DNA of 64,000 nt from Diplodia intermedia (Eukaryota; Ascomycota; Dothideomycetes; Botryosphaeriales; Botryosphaeriaceae). The position numbers and the translations under genes are program-made. The notes below the pieces were generated by a model that saw only the letters and a program-made list of their open reading frames with translations, made no database searches and was not told the origin of the DNA. Shown in pieces: positions 41,681 to 52,173 of the stretch. Each line of letters begins with the position of its first letter. Positions within the stretch are counted from its first letter, which is position 1. The DNA is taken from contig JAKEKT010000064.1 of NCBI GenBank assembly GCA_021495925.1, positions 62,001-126,000 of the forward strand. Reading direction: 5' to 3'.

Positions 41681-42539
41681 TGTGGCTGGCCGCGTGATGG
41701 TTCTGTTTCAGGGGCATATCGATGGTTGTGGCTCCTTGACGGCTCGGAGATGTTTCGATGACTACCACACCCTCACTTCATACGGTGGCTGCGGTGATGC
41801 TTTGCCGATGGTTCATCAAGGCGTTATGGCGAGGCCTGGGTTTGAGAGATGGCATCTAAAGCGGAGGCAAGTTTTGCCTTGTGGTGAGGATAATCTCCGA
41901 TATGACTCCGAAAATGCTTTGGGGCTTCTGCTGGCCAGAACCTGACTTATTTGTGAGCCTTGGCCAGCTAGCATCTTGAAACTTTCCTTCTTCCATACGT
42001 ACGGATGAAAGAAAGCGAAAAATATCTCAGGGGTGGCGCATCAGCATGGTCTCAGTGAGTGAGTTTATGGCAAGTGCGTGATGAAGAACGCAAGTGCGGC
42101 CGGGACGCTAAGTCATATCTGTCAAATAAATCAGATATGGCTCTGAAAAGGTTTTAGATCTTTCCTGTGCCTGGTTTCCTTCGTTGGTCTTTATCAGCTA
42201 GCGGTTTCCAAGTCTTTTTCTCTTCTCTCCTCCATCGGCCTTCTCAGTCCAACGCAGCCATCACGTAAGCATTTAGGGAGCTTCCTTGTCCGGTTCTGGA
42301 AGCCCTGTGACATGAGCTAAGACCTGTTAGTCCGGTTGTATTTACCTGTGGGGTTCTCCAACGACTGTATGGAGCACGCCACGGATCACGAGAGTAGAGT
42401 GTGCTATAAGCTTATCGAGCAAGTACGTAGATCTGTCAACTTTTTAGATTTATAGCAAAGATAAGGCCGGTTTCTCACGCTTGGATTGCCCCAAAGGGCT
42501 TTACCGCTGCGTACCGCGAGCCCCTCAAACTCATCATCC
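41681..42539. other. intergenic between transporter and transporter relic
   Basis: No gene. It repeats the phrase GATATGRCTCYGAAAA twice (near 41896 and 42132), suggesting a small local duplication; otherwise nothing. Confidence 0.4.
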
Positions 42540-42891
42540 CCTTCTCCCCTCAACACCAGCATCCTCCTCTTCGCTTGGGCCGCCGCCGTTCACTCAGCAA
42601 CCGCTCTTTCTACCCCTTTTACTGTCTTCACCAGAGAGGCCCTTTTCCCGTCAGTTTCGAGCAGCTTTGTCGGCGGGTGTGAGGGATATTGGCACGGGGG
42701 TGGCCATGGCGTTTTCGGTCGTGTCGTTTGCGGCGTTGACGGGGCCGCCGTGGGCGGGCGCGTTGGTTGTCCAGGTTGGTGGGTACTTGTATGCGCAGGT
42801 TTGGGGCGGGGTGGTGGTTATGGGTGGGTGTGGGTTGTTGGTGGCGGCGAGGGTAGGGGAGACGAGGTTGAGGGTTGGGGTTAAGATTTAA
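42540..42891 (+). pseudogene. MFS monocarboxylate-type transporter, C-terminal relic
   Basis: GVRDIGTGVAMAFSVVSFAA, LTGPPWAGALV and QVGGYLYAQVWGGVVVMGG match TM10-12 of fungal MCT-type transporters, ending at TAA 42889-42891. A preceding membrane-like stretch (SILLFAWAAAVHS) lies in another frame. No N-terminal half is present. A truncated and frame-shifted second copy, not derived from the last exons of the neighbour by simple repetition, since the sequences differ. Confidence 0.7.
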
Positions 42892-43416
42892 AGTGGCAAT
42901 ACGTGGTTGTCTAAGCTGGGGGACGAGGAAAAGGTGAGCGGAAAGAGGTGCATCAAATAGTGTAGAGATGAAAATTATGATGGACATGACGTGGAACCGA
43001 CTTTGAAGTGTAGTTGAGAACTAAGCAGGGTACAAAACATGTTTTCATAGTATTATGAGCATCTGGTAATCGGACGCTGAGTCGAGACGACAAGGCTACA
43101 CAACGTAAGATCGTCAAGGACTATGAAAGGGGAAGGCTAAGACAGACCTTGCTAATAAGAACCTATCTGATGGCGGTGCATGCCGGTCTGACTTTGCTGC
43201 GGTGAAACACAGCATCTTGCAGCTACGATTGAAGGGGCTGAGTAGCTGCCTGTGCAACCAAACCTTTTTTTAAATTCCAGATCGAGGCTCCCCCACAGTC
43301 TTCCTAACCTCATCAGATCCCCGCATCCGAAATTCGAAAAGTGGCTGCCAAAATTAGCAAAATTTCCTCTACTTGCACTTTTCCCTCGAAGAAACATTCG
43401 ACAGACCCACTACAGT
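42892..43416. other. promoter region of the membrane-protein gene
   Basis: No gene or clear TATA box. The frame of the next gene is open upstream of its ATG but starts only with a non-ATG codon. Confidence 0.4.
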
Positions 43417-44955
43417 ATGCCTGGACCTCCATTGTTGGCATCGGGCGAAGGTCGCCATCGGAACAAGAGAATCAGCAAATCTCTAAACGTGCCGGCCCTA
43501 CGAAACGTACTCGCGGTACTATGCTCGGTTCTACTCACGACTCCGCCGCTCTTCTACTTTGTCGTCAACGGTTGTCGTGGATTCGTAACGGAACTACGTG
43601 ATCGCCCTTGCATATCTGATGGATCAAACATTTCGACGTTGTTCGCCATTAATATGGCTTTCGGCAAATACAGCTTCGCTACTGTCAAGCTCATAGACAC
43701 TTTCTGGGACGTTGTGGTGGGACGAGGGTTTCAGATTGCGCTGATGACTGGCGCGTTGGCTGTGTACAAGATGGCTCTTTTGAGAGCCATGGAAAGCTAC
43801 ACATCGTCATACGACCTTTTTCTGGCAACCCGAATTCGACAGAGTACTTTCTCCATCTGCTCTGCTCTGTTCCATGAGCTGAGTACGAATAGAAAAACAC
43901 ACAGCCAGCCACGACATGTCAAGGGAATATTGGCTGTAATCCTCGCAACGACCGCCTACATTGGATTTTGGCCGACCCTTACCAGCGCTATGACCGGGTA
44001 TACGCCTGTCTTCAAACTGATGATGACTGCGTGCGACGGGATCTCCATACCCGTCAACAATTACCTCAGTTCAAGAATCATATTTGACGGGCAACGAATT
44101 CCCATATCCGAGGCGAGCGGAGAGAACAATAACAACTTATCAACCCTATGGGAGAACACAGTTCTAACGGCCCCGGGTAATACAAATTCGGGCTGGGAGG
44201 TATCGTCACTGAGCTATAATTGTGAGAATGCTCCAGTACCCATGAACCTTTCAAGTCGGATCGCTGTTGGTGTGGATCAATGTAAGTTGCTGTACTCTGT
44301 TTGAACATCTGTCCTGATCTCTAATCAATGGCACCAAGATATGGTCGACTATTATCACGATGGCCATTACCCCCCGGATAATGAGTCCCATGTACAATCA
44401 TTTCTCCGCATCGATGGAAGAAATGTACATCTTGAAGCACCGTTACTGAACATGAGCTCACGAGTATTCGAATACAACGGCAAGGCCTACGATTCAGATT
44501 ACCGTCACCTTAATGAAATCTGCCAACCCACGAATCAATATCAGTGGGGCTTCTCCTACTACCTTGGACTTTTGTGGTCGATTTGCAACATCTTGTTCCT
44601 GTCCTTGCTTTACGGTCTTTGGATAGACGCTTGGAGGAATAGCCGCGTGGTTCGAACAAGAAGCAAGAATGGTGTATATCGAGCTCTGCTTGATTTGGGC
44701 CGCGCAATGCAGGAAGAGTTTGGGGAGGAAAGCGCCGCGAATGATACGGAGAAGGAGCTGGAGATGAAGTTGTCCAAAGCCGCAGGTGGGCTGCGGGTAT
44801 CACAAGACGAAGAACGAGTAACAGGAATCTTGGGAAATGCTACTGAAGATGAGCTTGTTCACGAGCAACATGGAAGTGCTGGTAGTGAGAAGAGTGATGG
44901 GGAGGGCCAACCAAAAGAGCGGGAGAACATAACACATTTCTTTATAGAAGCATGA
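43417..44955 (+). CDS. unknown fungal multipass membrane protein
   Basis: 493 aa; exon 1 43417-44281, intron 44282-44338, exon 2 44339-44955. No named family recognised. Hydrophobic segments: VLAVLCSVLLTTPPLFYFVV near residue 35, a moderately hydrophobic stretch near 105-125 (FQIALMTGALAVYKMALL), ILAVILATTAYIGFW near 172, and LGLLWSICNILFLSLLYGLW near 385. Between the third and fourth is a large loop with several N-glycosylation sequons (NLS, NES, NMS), so it is probably extracytoplasmic; the C-terminal 100 residues are acidic and cytoplasmic. Similar architecture occurs in lineage-specific fungal membrane proteins. The start was chosen at the first ATG in frame. Confidence 0.78.
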
Positions 44956-45430
44956 CGATATAGGTAAGAGTACTACTCAAGAAACAATACAGACCGTCAG
45001 GAGCCATGGTTCACTGATGGGATCAATTGTGGTTGGGGTTGCACGTATCATTGTGATTTCGTGTTGGATAAGGAAACATGCTATTCCCAGGGGGCCGCTC
45101 TCTGAAGCAAATTTCAATTATCTCAAGCCATGGAATATCGTGTGATTGCATGAATCAAAGCCGATGCGGCATCTCGGCAAGATCTTGTGAGGTCTTTCCT
45201 CCAATGAGGGTGGCGAATGCATTTTTCCGGGTTAATACGGCTGAGAATACGACAATCACCTGCAGTTACCCCGCGCATCTCGGCAGTACGATTCCGATGA
45301 GGGTGTTTGGGAGCCACTTTTCTTTTGTTCAGCTGAAGCAGATAACAGATAAATTGGCCAGTTGCCAAGCAGGCCCGCATAACCTCAACCCTTGCTCCGA
45401 TCTCAAAGAAGCACTGTCCCAATAGCCATT
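44956..45430. other. intergenic
   Basis: Promoter of the following glycosidase; nothing else seen. Confidence 0.4.
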
Positions 45431-47182
45431 ATGACTCCAGCGCTCGTATGGCTTGCCCTCATCTTTTTGCCCATGGTAGCTCCTTGGAAGGTGCCATCTG
45501 ACTACGCCATCCTCCCATCCCCGGACGGCCACTTCTTCCAGCACGTCAACGGAACACCCTTCTTCTGGCAAGCCGACACGGCATGGCTCCTCTTCCACCG
45601 GCTCAACTACACCGAATGCGAAACATACCTCACCGACCGCGCCGCCAAAGGCTTCACCATCGTCCTCGCCGTCGGCCTCACGCAAATCGGCATCGACAGC
45701 CCGAACCGCAACGGCGACCTGCCCTTCATCGACAACGACGTCACGCAGCCCAACGAGCCCTACTGGGCCCACATCGACACCATCATCGAGCTAGCCTGGA
45801 GCAAACGCATCCGCATCGCCCTCGTCCCCGCGTGGGGCAAGTACGTGCATTCAGACAGTCCGTCCCCCCTCCGCGCCAACATCGCAAGAAGGGCAACCCC
45901 GCACTGACACCACCACCCAGCAAACGCCCCCTCCGTCCTGACCACCGCAACCGCCACCCCCTTCGGCCACTCCATCGGCCTCCGCTACCCCTTCCTCCCC
46001 AAGCTCCTCGTCGCCGACACCAACCCGTGGTGGACCAACAAGACCGCCGTCAAAACGGCCTACGCCGCCGGAGGCGTCCCCCCCTCTTTCGCCTTCACCG
46101 ACTGGAGCGACGTCTACGACGCGTTGGCGCGCGGCATCGTCGCCGGCGAGAGGGCGGCGCTGGCGGACGACGCGTGGATGCCATTGATGACGATCCACCC
46201 GACGAACCAGTGGTTTGCGGGGGGCCCGGTGGCGCTTGCCAGCGCGTTCTTTGGCGACAGGGAGTGGTTGACGCTGGATGCGGCGCAGTCCGGGCATGCG
46301 GATTATCCGCCGAATCCGCCGGTCGCGTGGTGGAATGCGAGAAGGGGCTGGGAGGCGGTGGAGAGGATGTGGGAGGCGGGAGGAGGTGGGGGGAAGAGGG
46401 TCAGGCCGGTGTTGGATAATGAGGCGCATTATGAGGGAAGGTGAGTTTTGTTAGGGAACGGGCGTCGATGGTGGGAGGTGGTTTGCTGATGGTGTGGGTG
46501 GTGGGGGACAGGTACATCAACGGGAAGAGCGTGAATGCGTATTGGAATGCGAGCGATGTGCGTGTTGGCAGCTGGCAGGCGGTAAGCTCTCGCTTCGCGT
46601 TCGTGAGTCCGCGGGCTTATTGAGTGGGAAGGTCTTTTCGGGCGCTGCCGGCGTTACGTACGGCGCGGACAACGTCATGCAGATGTACGTTCCTGGCTTG
46701 TTCGACCCTGCGGGCAGCGGCCCTGCGAGGTCTTGGGCTGAGGACATTCATCTTCCCGGGGCTGGCCAGATGGAGTATATCAAAAAGGCCATCGAAGATC
46801 GTGGATACGAGAGCTACTTTCGGAGAGTTCCCGCTCAGGACTTGATCGTTGGTGACGCAGGTACGGAGCTTGCCCCTCTTTGTACGGCTTATGTGGGTCG
46901 CTGATCCATGAAGGTACGGATGACAAACGAGTGACGGCTACACGTGATGCCGATGGGTCGTGGATCATGGCCTACACTCCTACTGGCAATAAGTTCTCTC
47001 TTGATACGGACCCATTGACTACATGCAATATCAGCGCGTACTGGTATGATCCATTGGATGGGAATTACGCCAACTTTGAATTTGCGGCTTGCCTGGATGG
47101 TTCAGGAGGTATACGAGAATTTCTTCCGCCGACAGATGAACGGCATCCGGATTGGGTACTAGTTCTGGAGCAGCAACGTTAG
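45431..47182 (+). CDS. secreted GH140/apiosidase-like glycoside hydrolase (DUF4038)
   Basis: Extracellular glycosidase, 504 aa; exons 45431-45857, 45921-46440, 46512-46581, 46632-46860, 46914-47182. A signal peptide (first ~20 residues) precedes a DUF4038 TIM barrel: HFFQHVNGTPFFWQADTAW, YLTDRAAKGFTIVLAV, HIDTIIELAWSKRIRIALVP and GADNVMQMY are characteristic, followed by the C-terminal beta-sandwich domain (often labelled putative collagen-binding) with WIMAYTPTG and CNISAYWYDP. In bacterial relatives this family removes apiose from rhamnogalacturonan-II, so a role in pectin side-chain breakdown fits the pectin lyase and GH2 genes in the window. Substrate is inferred. The first donor (GTCCGT) is non-ideal but gives the conserved reading. 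Confidence 0.88.
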
Positions 47183-47268
47183 TTCAAGTACACCCAAGTA
47201 GAAGTATGGACAAAATGTTGTGCCCGAGCAAGTGCCTCATCCGTAGCAATGTCAAATGTGACGGCTCG

Positions 47269-47450
47269 TTCGTCGCCGCCACGACCGCCTTACTCGCCAC
47301 CCCCTTGGCCTAGGCTGGCCCCTACAAGCTCGTCGCCGTCGAGCGTTTCAGAACCTCACACAACAATACCCCGCTCACGTCGTCCCAGTCATCAAAATCC
47401 TCGAGAACGGTAACCCGGCCTTCAACTCCGACGGCGGCAAAATGCAGTAA
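47269..47450 (+). pseudogene. relic of a small secreted protein
   Basis: FVAATTALLATPLA then TAG (47311-47313) then AGPYKLVAVERF, and after a one-base shift QNLTQQYPAHVVPVIKIL and ENGNPAFNSDGGKMQ before TAA 47448-47450. The first part is a classic signal-peptide core and Ala-x-Ala-like cleavage site, so this looks like a secreted protein of about 60 residues broken by a stop and a frame shift. Family not recognised. Confidence 0.45.
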
Positions 47451-48700
47451 TTGGGTGAGTAAAATCACCACTTCACCCACGATATCTGCTCGTGCTGACA
47501 GTCCGTAACGCTATGCGTTTGTCGGTTCCACTCGCCGCATCGGGCCTTTCGGGTGGGTGTCAGACGGTATGATATCGCTCCGGCTTTTGTATACCGGAGG
47601 ATGCGCATAGGCATTCTTGAGATGCGCTATATATTCGAAGAGGGCCCTGAGCTTTCGACAGGATGCGCTTTGACTTAGTAGTGACGTTGAGACGGTTGAC
47701 CGGACAAGGAGTACCATGCTACTGTGCGCAGTAGGGGATGGTATACTGCCAGCATTGAACCAACCGTGAACTGTTCTCCCTCCGTTCAACGCCGGATGGC
47801 CTGTCGAGGACGTCCAGCAAGTGATGTTCGCCGATCCAGATGTCTGACGCCAGAGTCTTAGACTTCCCGTGGTATACATTCCGGAGTATTTTCCGATCGC
47901 TATCTCTCAGACAGAGGCTGAGATCTACTAGTGCATATGGTAAAGTCGGAAGCGCTACTTCCGCAGCCAGCTTTCCCCGCAGAAATGGCAACGACGTCAG
48001 TGTGATCACCTTTCGGATCCGGAACACCGATATTAAGTGGATTATACGAGTTCCCAGGTAAGAGTCAGGTAAGGCTGGATGGGAATTGGGAAGTGGCTCA
48101 AGATGGCCTTTCGAGGTTATAGCGGTGTCAGGTCCTCAGGCTTGGCAGGCAAGACCCGAGAAGCTTGTTTGGACTCAATGGGTTGGTCCTTCCAAAGAAG
48201 GTTACACAAAGTCTAGGGTGGCTGATCAACAGCGAGAATCAAAATGGCGTTGATCCTTTGGTCAGTTCCAGCACATGTACGTTTGTACTCGATCCAAACA
48301 CAGGCGCCAGCACAGAAGACACTACAAGTTTTACGTCTTCCACCAGCCGATGAATGTCGAAAGGTTGAAGGCAACGTATGACCGAATGCACCTGTAATCG
48401 TCATAAAGCCATGGTGGCGTTTTGCATGTCTCAGTCTTCGTTCTTGGAAGGTAGCCTGGCCGCACTCGGAACGGTCGTTTCCAGAGTGGTCAGAGTGACA
48501 GCGTTGTGCGACAGATCGATTGGCTACACTCCTCCCTCAACTTCCCGCTGCATCACTCCTGTACTAAGCACTTCAGCCACTTGAGCGGGAACGGCTCCGG
48601 CATGGCAATATAGGATGCTGGGGGCCAAGCAGTGTCCTGGGTTGCTGCAGCACCACCCCCCAGCTCCAGCACTACCCTGCTTGGATTTTCAAGGAAGACC
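47451..48700. other. intergenic
   Basis: Mostly featureless. A minus-strand frame at 47719-48027 has coding-like composition (DLSLCLRDSDRKILRNVYHG) but no start context, splice partner or family I recognise. Confidence 0.35.
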
Positions 48701-49492
48701 ATGGTGTCACCGATCCATCACAATATCTGTGTGGCCACAGCGGTCTTGCTGCTCGTCGCCTTGGCTCGCACCGCTTGTTTCCTGCCAAATGGAACCGACC
48801 GCAATGTGATCTACAACTCCTCCGACGGCCGCGACGTTTATCTACCCTGCCCGACTTCTCGGAATGGCGGGGCCTCCATGTGTTGCCGCCTCGGCGATAA
48901 AAGCCCCAACACCTGCCGCCCCGACGGTCTGTGCCAGGCCGGCGATCGCATCTGGCGCGAGTCCTGCACCGACAACACCTGGAAACCGAAGGGCTGCCTC
49001 AACTTGTGCATCGATGGACCCATGAGGAACGAAGACGTGATACTGAAGCAGTGCGACAATGGAAGCTTCTGCTGCGACCAGAATGGCTCCGGCGACCAGT
49101 GCTGCGACAAAGGGCAGGGCAGGTGGATAGATGGAAACGGGTCCGTCGTGGATACCCAGCCCGCATCTGCGAGTGAGTCTCCGCAAAGCCAATTTGGCGT
49201 GAAAGATCTCTGCTAAAGCGCAGCATCAGCATCGCAATCACCGCCAGCTTCGTCGCGCTCATCCGACTCGGGGCTGATAGTTGGAGGAGTGGTTGCTTGC
49301 GTGGTTGCTGCGATGATTGTGGCGGGGGGGATTCTACTTGTTGTGAAGTACTGGAGACACCCGAAGAACCCATGCCCGAATCATCCACCTCGAGGGAACT
49401 CGGACGATTTCGCTACACCTGCGCCAGCTCGTAGTATTCCAACACCGAGCAGATTGACGGTCCCTACATCGGCAACTCCAGGTACGAAGTAA
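48701..49492 (+). CDS. Cys-rich ectodomain, single-pass membrane protein
   Basis: 246 aa; exon 1 48701-49172, intron 49173-49223, exon 2 49224-49492. The layout is signal peptide (ending near Ala-Arg-Thr-Ala, residue 23), a Cys-rich ectodomain with CFLPNGTDRN, PCPTSRNGGASMCCRLGD, DGLCQAGDRIWRESCTDNTW and FCCDQNGSGDQCC, then a Ser/Pro-rich stalk, one membrane helix (LIVGGVVACVVAAMIVAGGI, near residue 180) and a Pro/Thr-rich cytoplasmic tail. This is a common, uncharacterised fungal family that resembles cell-surface sensors in shape. Function unknown. The upstream frame is also open, but the ATG at 48701 gives the signal peptide the normal length. Confidence 0.85.
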
Positions 49493-50049
49493 TGTCACAT
49501 TTTGTGTTGTTGCCCCTCTCATTTTCCTCAAAGTCCAGAGCTCCCCAGTATTTTGACCACGATGCAAGGCTATATTTCAGTGGGCATGAGAGCTCCAAGT
49601 ATGAAAAAATTATGTGCTTTGACTGGTTTTGATAAGGTCAGGGCGGTTAATAAGTAGTAATTTCAGTGAGGATATAACAGACGCTGTAATGTTTCGTAAA
49701 TAAACAAATGCAAAGAACGCTTGATCCCCATTCAATCATCTCTATGCCTTGCTAAGAGAAATAAAGCACTACTATCCTGAAATACTCCAGGGTGTAGTTC
49801 TTGTTTGCCTTTAAGTATTGTACTGACGAGGCTCTGATCTACAAAGGCCCACCAGTGAATTATACGTATACTCGAGTAAAATGAGTTCGCAACCAAACAC
49901 TCGTATCCCGCCGCACTCCCTCCATCAGTGCGACCGAACAGAACTGAGAGTAAATAAAGACGGACCGACTGACCTCTCCGCCCCCTCTCCAAAACGCCTC
50001 CCGCCTCCCGCCTCCACCCCCCTCCTCCAACACCAGCCCATCCCCCGCT
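49493..50049. other. intergenic
   Basis: Downstream regions of two convergent genes; AT-rich at 49560-49730 and pyrimidine-rich near 49980-50040. Nothing else seen. Confidence 0.4.
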
Positions 50050-50693
50050 CTACAAATACACACAAACAACCTTCGGCGTCCGCACCTTCTTCGTCGCCAT
50101 CTCAAACCGCGTGCAGCCCTCCCCCGCCTTCCCATGCGCCTTCTCCGCAAACACCACGTACTCGCCCTCCCCCTCCCCCTGCGGACACGCGAGCCAGTCG
50201 CCCCCCTCATACGTCACCACGCCCCGCGCCTCATCCCTCGCGAAACCGTCCGCGCTCTGCTCGGGCGTGAGCGCCGCGTCCGCGTCCGCGTCCGCGACGT
50301 ACGACAGCGCGCCGTCCGCCGCGCCCGAGATGTCGATGTATGCTGTTCGTTCGCGCTTTACGTCAGCTCCGTCTCTCTCTCGCTATCTCTGTGTTCTTGT
50401 CGGCGCCTTGGTTTACCCTGCTGCTGGGCGCTCTCCTTGCCGTCGCCGTACATGGCGAGGGCGCCGGCGGCGGCGTCAGCGCTCTCGTCGAAAACGGGCG
50501 CGATGTTGCCGCACGTCGAGTTCGTGGCGCGGCCGACGTAGAAGCGGCCGTCGCTGGCGGTGAGGTAGTGGGCGTGGATGGGCGAGCCGGGCGCGGTGGC
50601 GATGAGCTTGAAGGTCGTGCTGGAGGCGGGGACGGGGGAGGCGGTGACGGCGGCCAGGAGGGCGGCGGGGGCGAGGATGGCGGTGGTCTTCAT
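50050..50693 (-). CDS. small secreted protein, fungal IgE-binding-protein-like
   Basis: 189 aa; exon 1 50693-50417, intron 50416-50343, exon 2 50342-50050. A signal peptide (MKTTAILAPAALLAAVTASP) precedes a compact domain starting FKLIATAPGSPIHAHYLTAS and containing SYVADADADAA, VVTYEGGDWLACP and FAEKAHGKAGEGCTRFEM. The FGVIAARSGSPIH-type opening matches a widespread ascomycete secreted family first annotated from an allergen-like protein; biological role unclear, possibly cell-wall or apoplastic. Few cysteines (three mature ones, so at most one disulfide). A TATATAA box (50834-50840) lies 145 bp upstream. Confidence 0.82.
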
Positions 50694-52173
50694 TTTTTGG
50701 TTTGGTGTGGTTGGAAAGGAATGTGTTTAGTTGGATTGTAAAAGAGCGTGGGGTGGTGGTGTTGCGAGCGAGAGAGGTTGAATGAGTGACGATGGGCTGT
50801 GGATCGCGCACGGCGGGGAAAAGCGTGCTGGTGTTATATACCTACATGCCATTTGACACGACACGATAATGCTCGAACGATCAAATGACACCCCTCCCGT
50901 TAGCCGTTCTGCGCGGTCTTGCTGGGTGCGGGGTGTCCTGTTCGCTCGTAAAGGTGCTTGGCGGTGCTGCATTCGGCACGCGATCTGGTGTTGCAAGATT
51001 ACGCTCATAGCAGATCAGCGCGCCCGATTGGCTTTTTGGTGTGCATTAAAGAGCCTCAAACTTCGCTTATCCGCTCCATGGCGTGCCTAATTGGACGGGC
51101 CAGGTAGGTATTTATAGAACGTGCAGATCGCCGGGAGTGATCGGCGTAGTTAAAGGAGAAGCAGCGGCCAAACTCAAAGTCCAAAGCCTGTTCTTGAACC
51201 TTTCTCTAGTTGCGTGAGTAGGCGAGACGGGATCATGTTGGTGATATCAGATACTTTCGATTCCTCAACAACCAAAAGACGCAGGCGTACTGGCGCAAGT
51301 GTCCACCTGGGCCCCACCGAGCCCCCGCATGATATGCCCGCATCACGAGCCTAATTTCGGCCCCCGACGTTTTGACCGTGTCTGACCGCAGCCGACCACT
51401 GCACGTACGACGAAGAAATAGTTCGTCGGAACATCGAAGATGGCTGCGGTTGCGGACGTCTGCCACAACCTGCATTCGGCGAGACAATACGCTTCGGGCC
51501 AAGAGGATCGCGATTGATCAAGTCTCACCTGCTGGGTTGATTCAAGCCACCCCCACAATCCCGCCCCACTGCGTTTCAGTGCGGCCCGGCCCTTAGCCAC
51601 AAACAAGCCTTGTGTCTCTCGTATGCATCTGTTCAGAGAGACTGTATATTTCACCGTTAATTCGAGGATTCCCAATGGGAAAGAAAACGTAAACGGGAAA
51701 GGAAATAGCCGTGAGTGCAAGAATCGAGCTATTTCATCTTTGACGAATCACCGCGGATGCTGGACTGGTTGACCGTCAACCGTTGCTCATACAGCCTCAA
51801 CAATATAAGAGCTACCATGGGTGACGCCGACCCTGAATTCCATATTTCCACTGCTTCATGTTGAGATGGATCGACAGTCGCCTCGGCGATCGACCATTGC
51901 CGACCCGACTCACTCGCAAGAAGACCACTTTTGCTCGGAACTCTCTTTCATTCGTGTCTTTCTTTTCCATCGTCAACACCGTCCTAATGCTGTCTGGTCT
52001 GCCCGTCCATGCAACCATCTATGCAAAACCAAAAGCCAAAAGATCTACGACCGCAGCATCGCAACATTACCGCGCATCAGAAATTAACCCCCCAGCAAGA
52101 AAAAGAAAAGTCCCAATCATGGACCAACGAAGACGAAGACGAAGAAGAACACCCATTACCCCCCACCATCCCC
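50694..52173. other. intergenic
   Basis: Contains the promoter of the secreted protein, including TATATAA on the minus strand at 50834-50840. The remainder (51100-52170) shows no supported gene. Confidence 0.45.
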
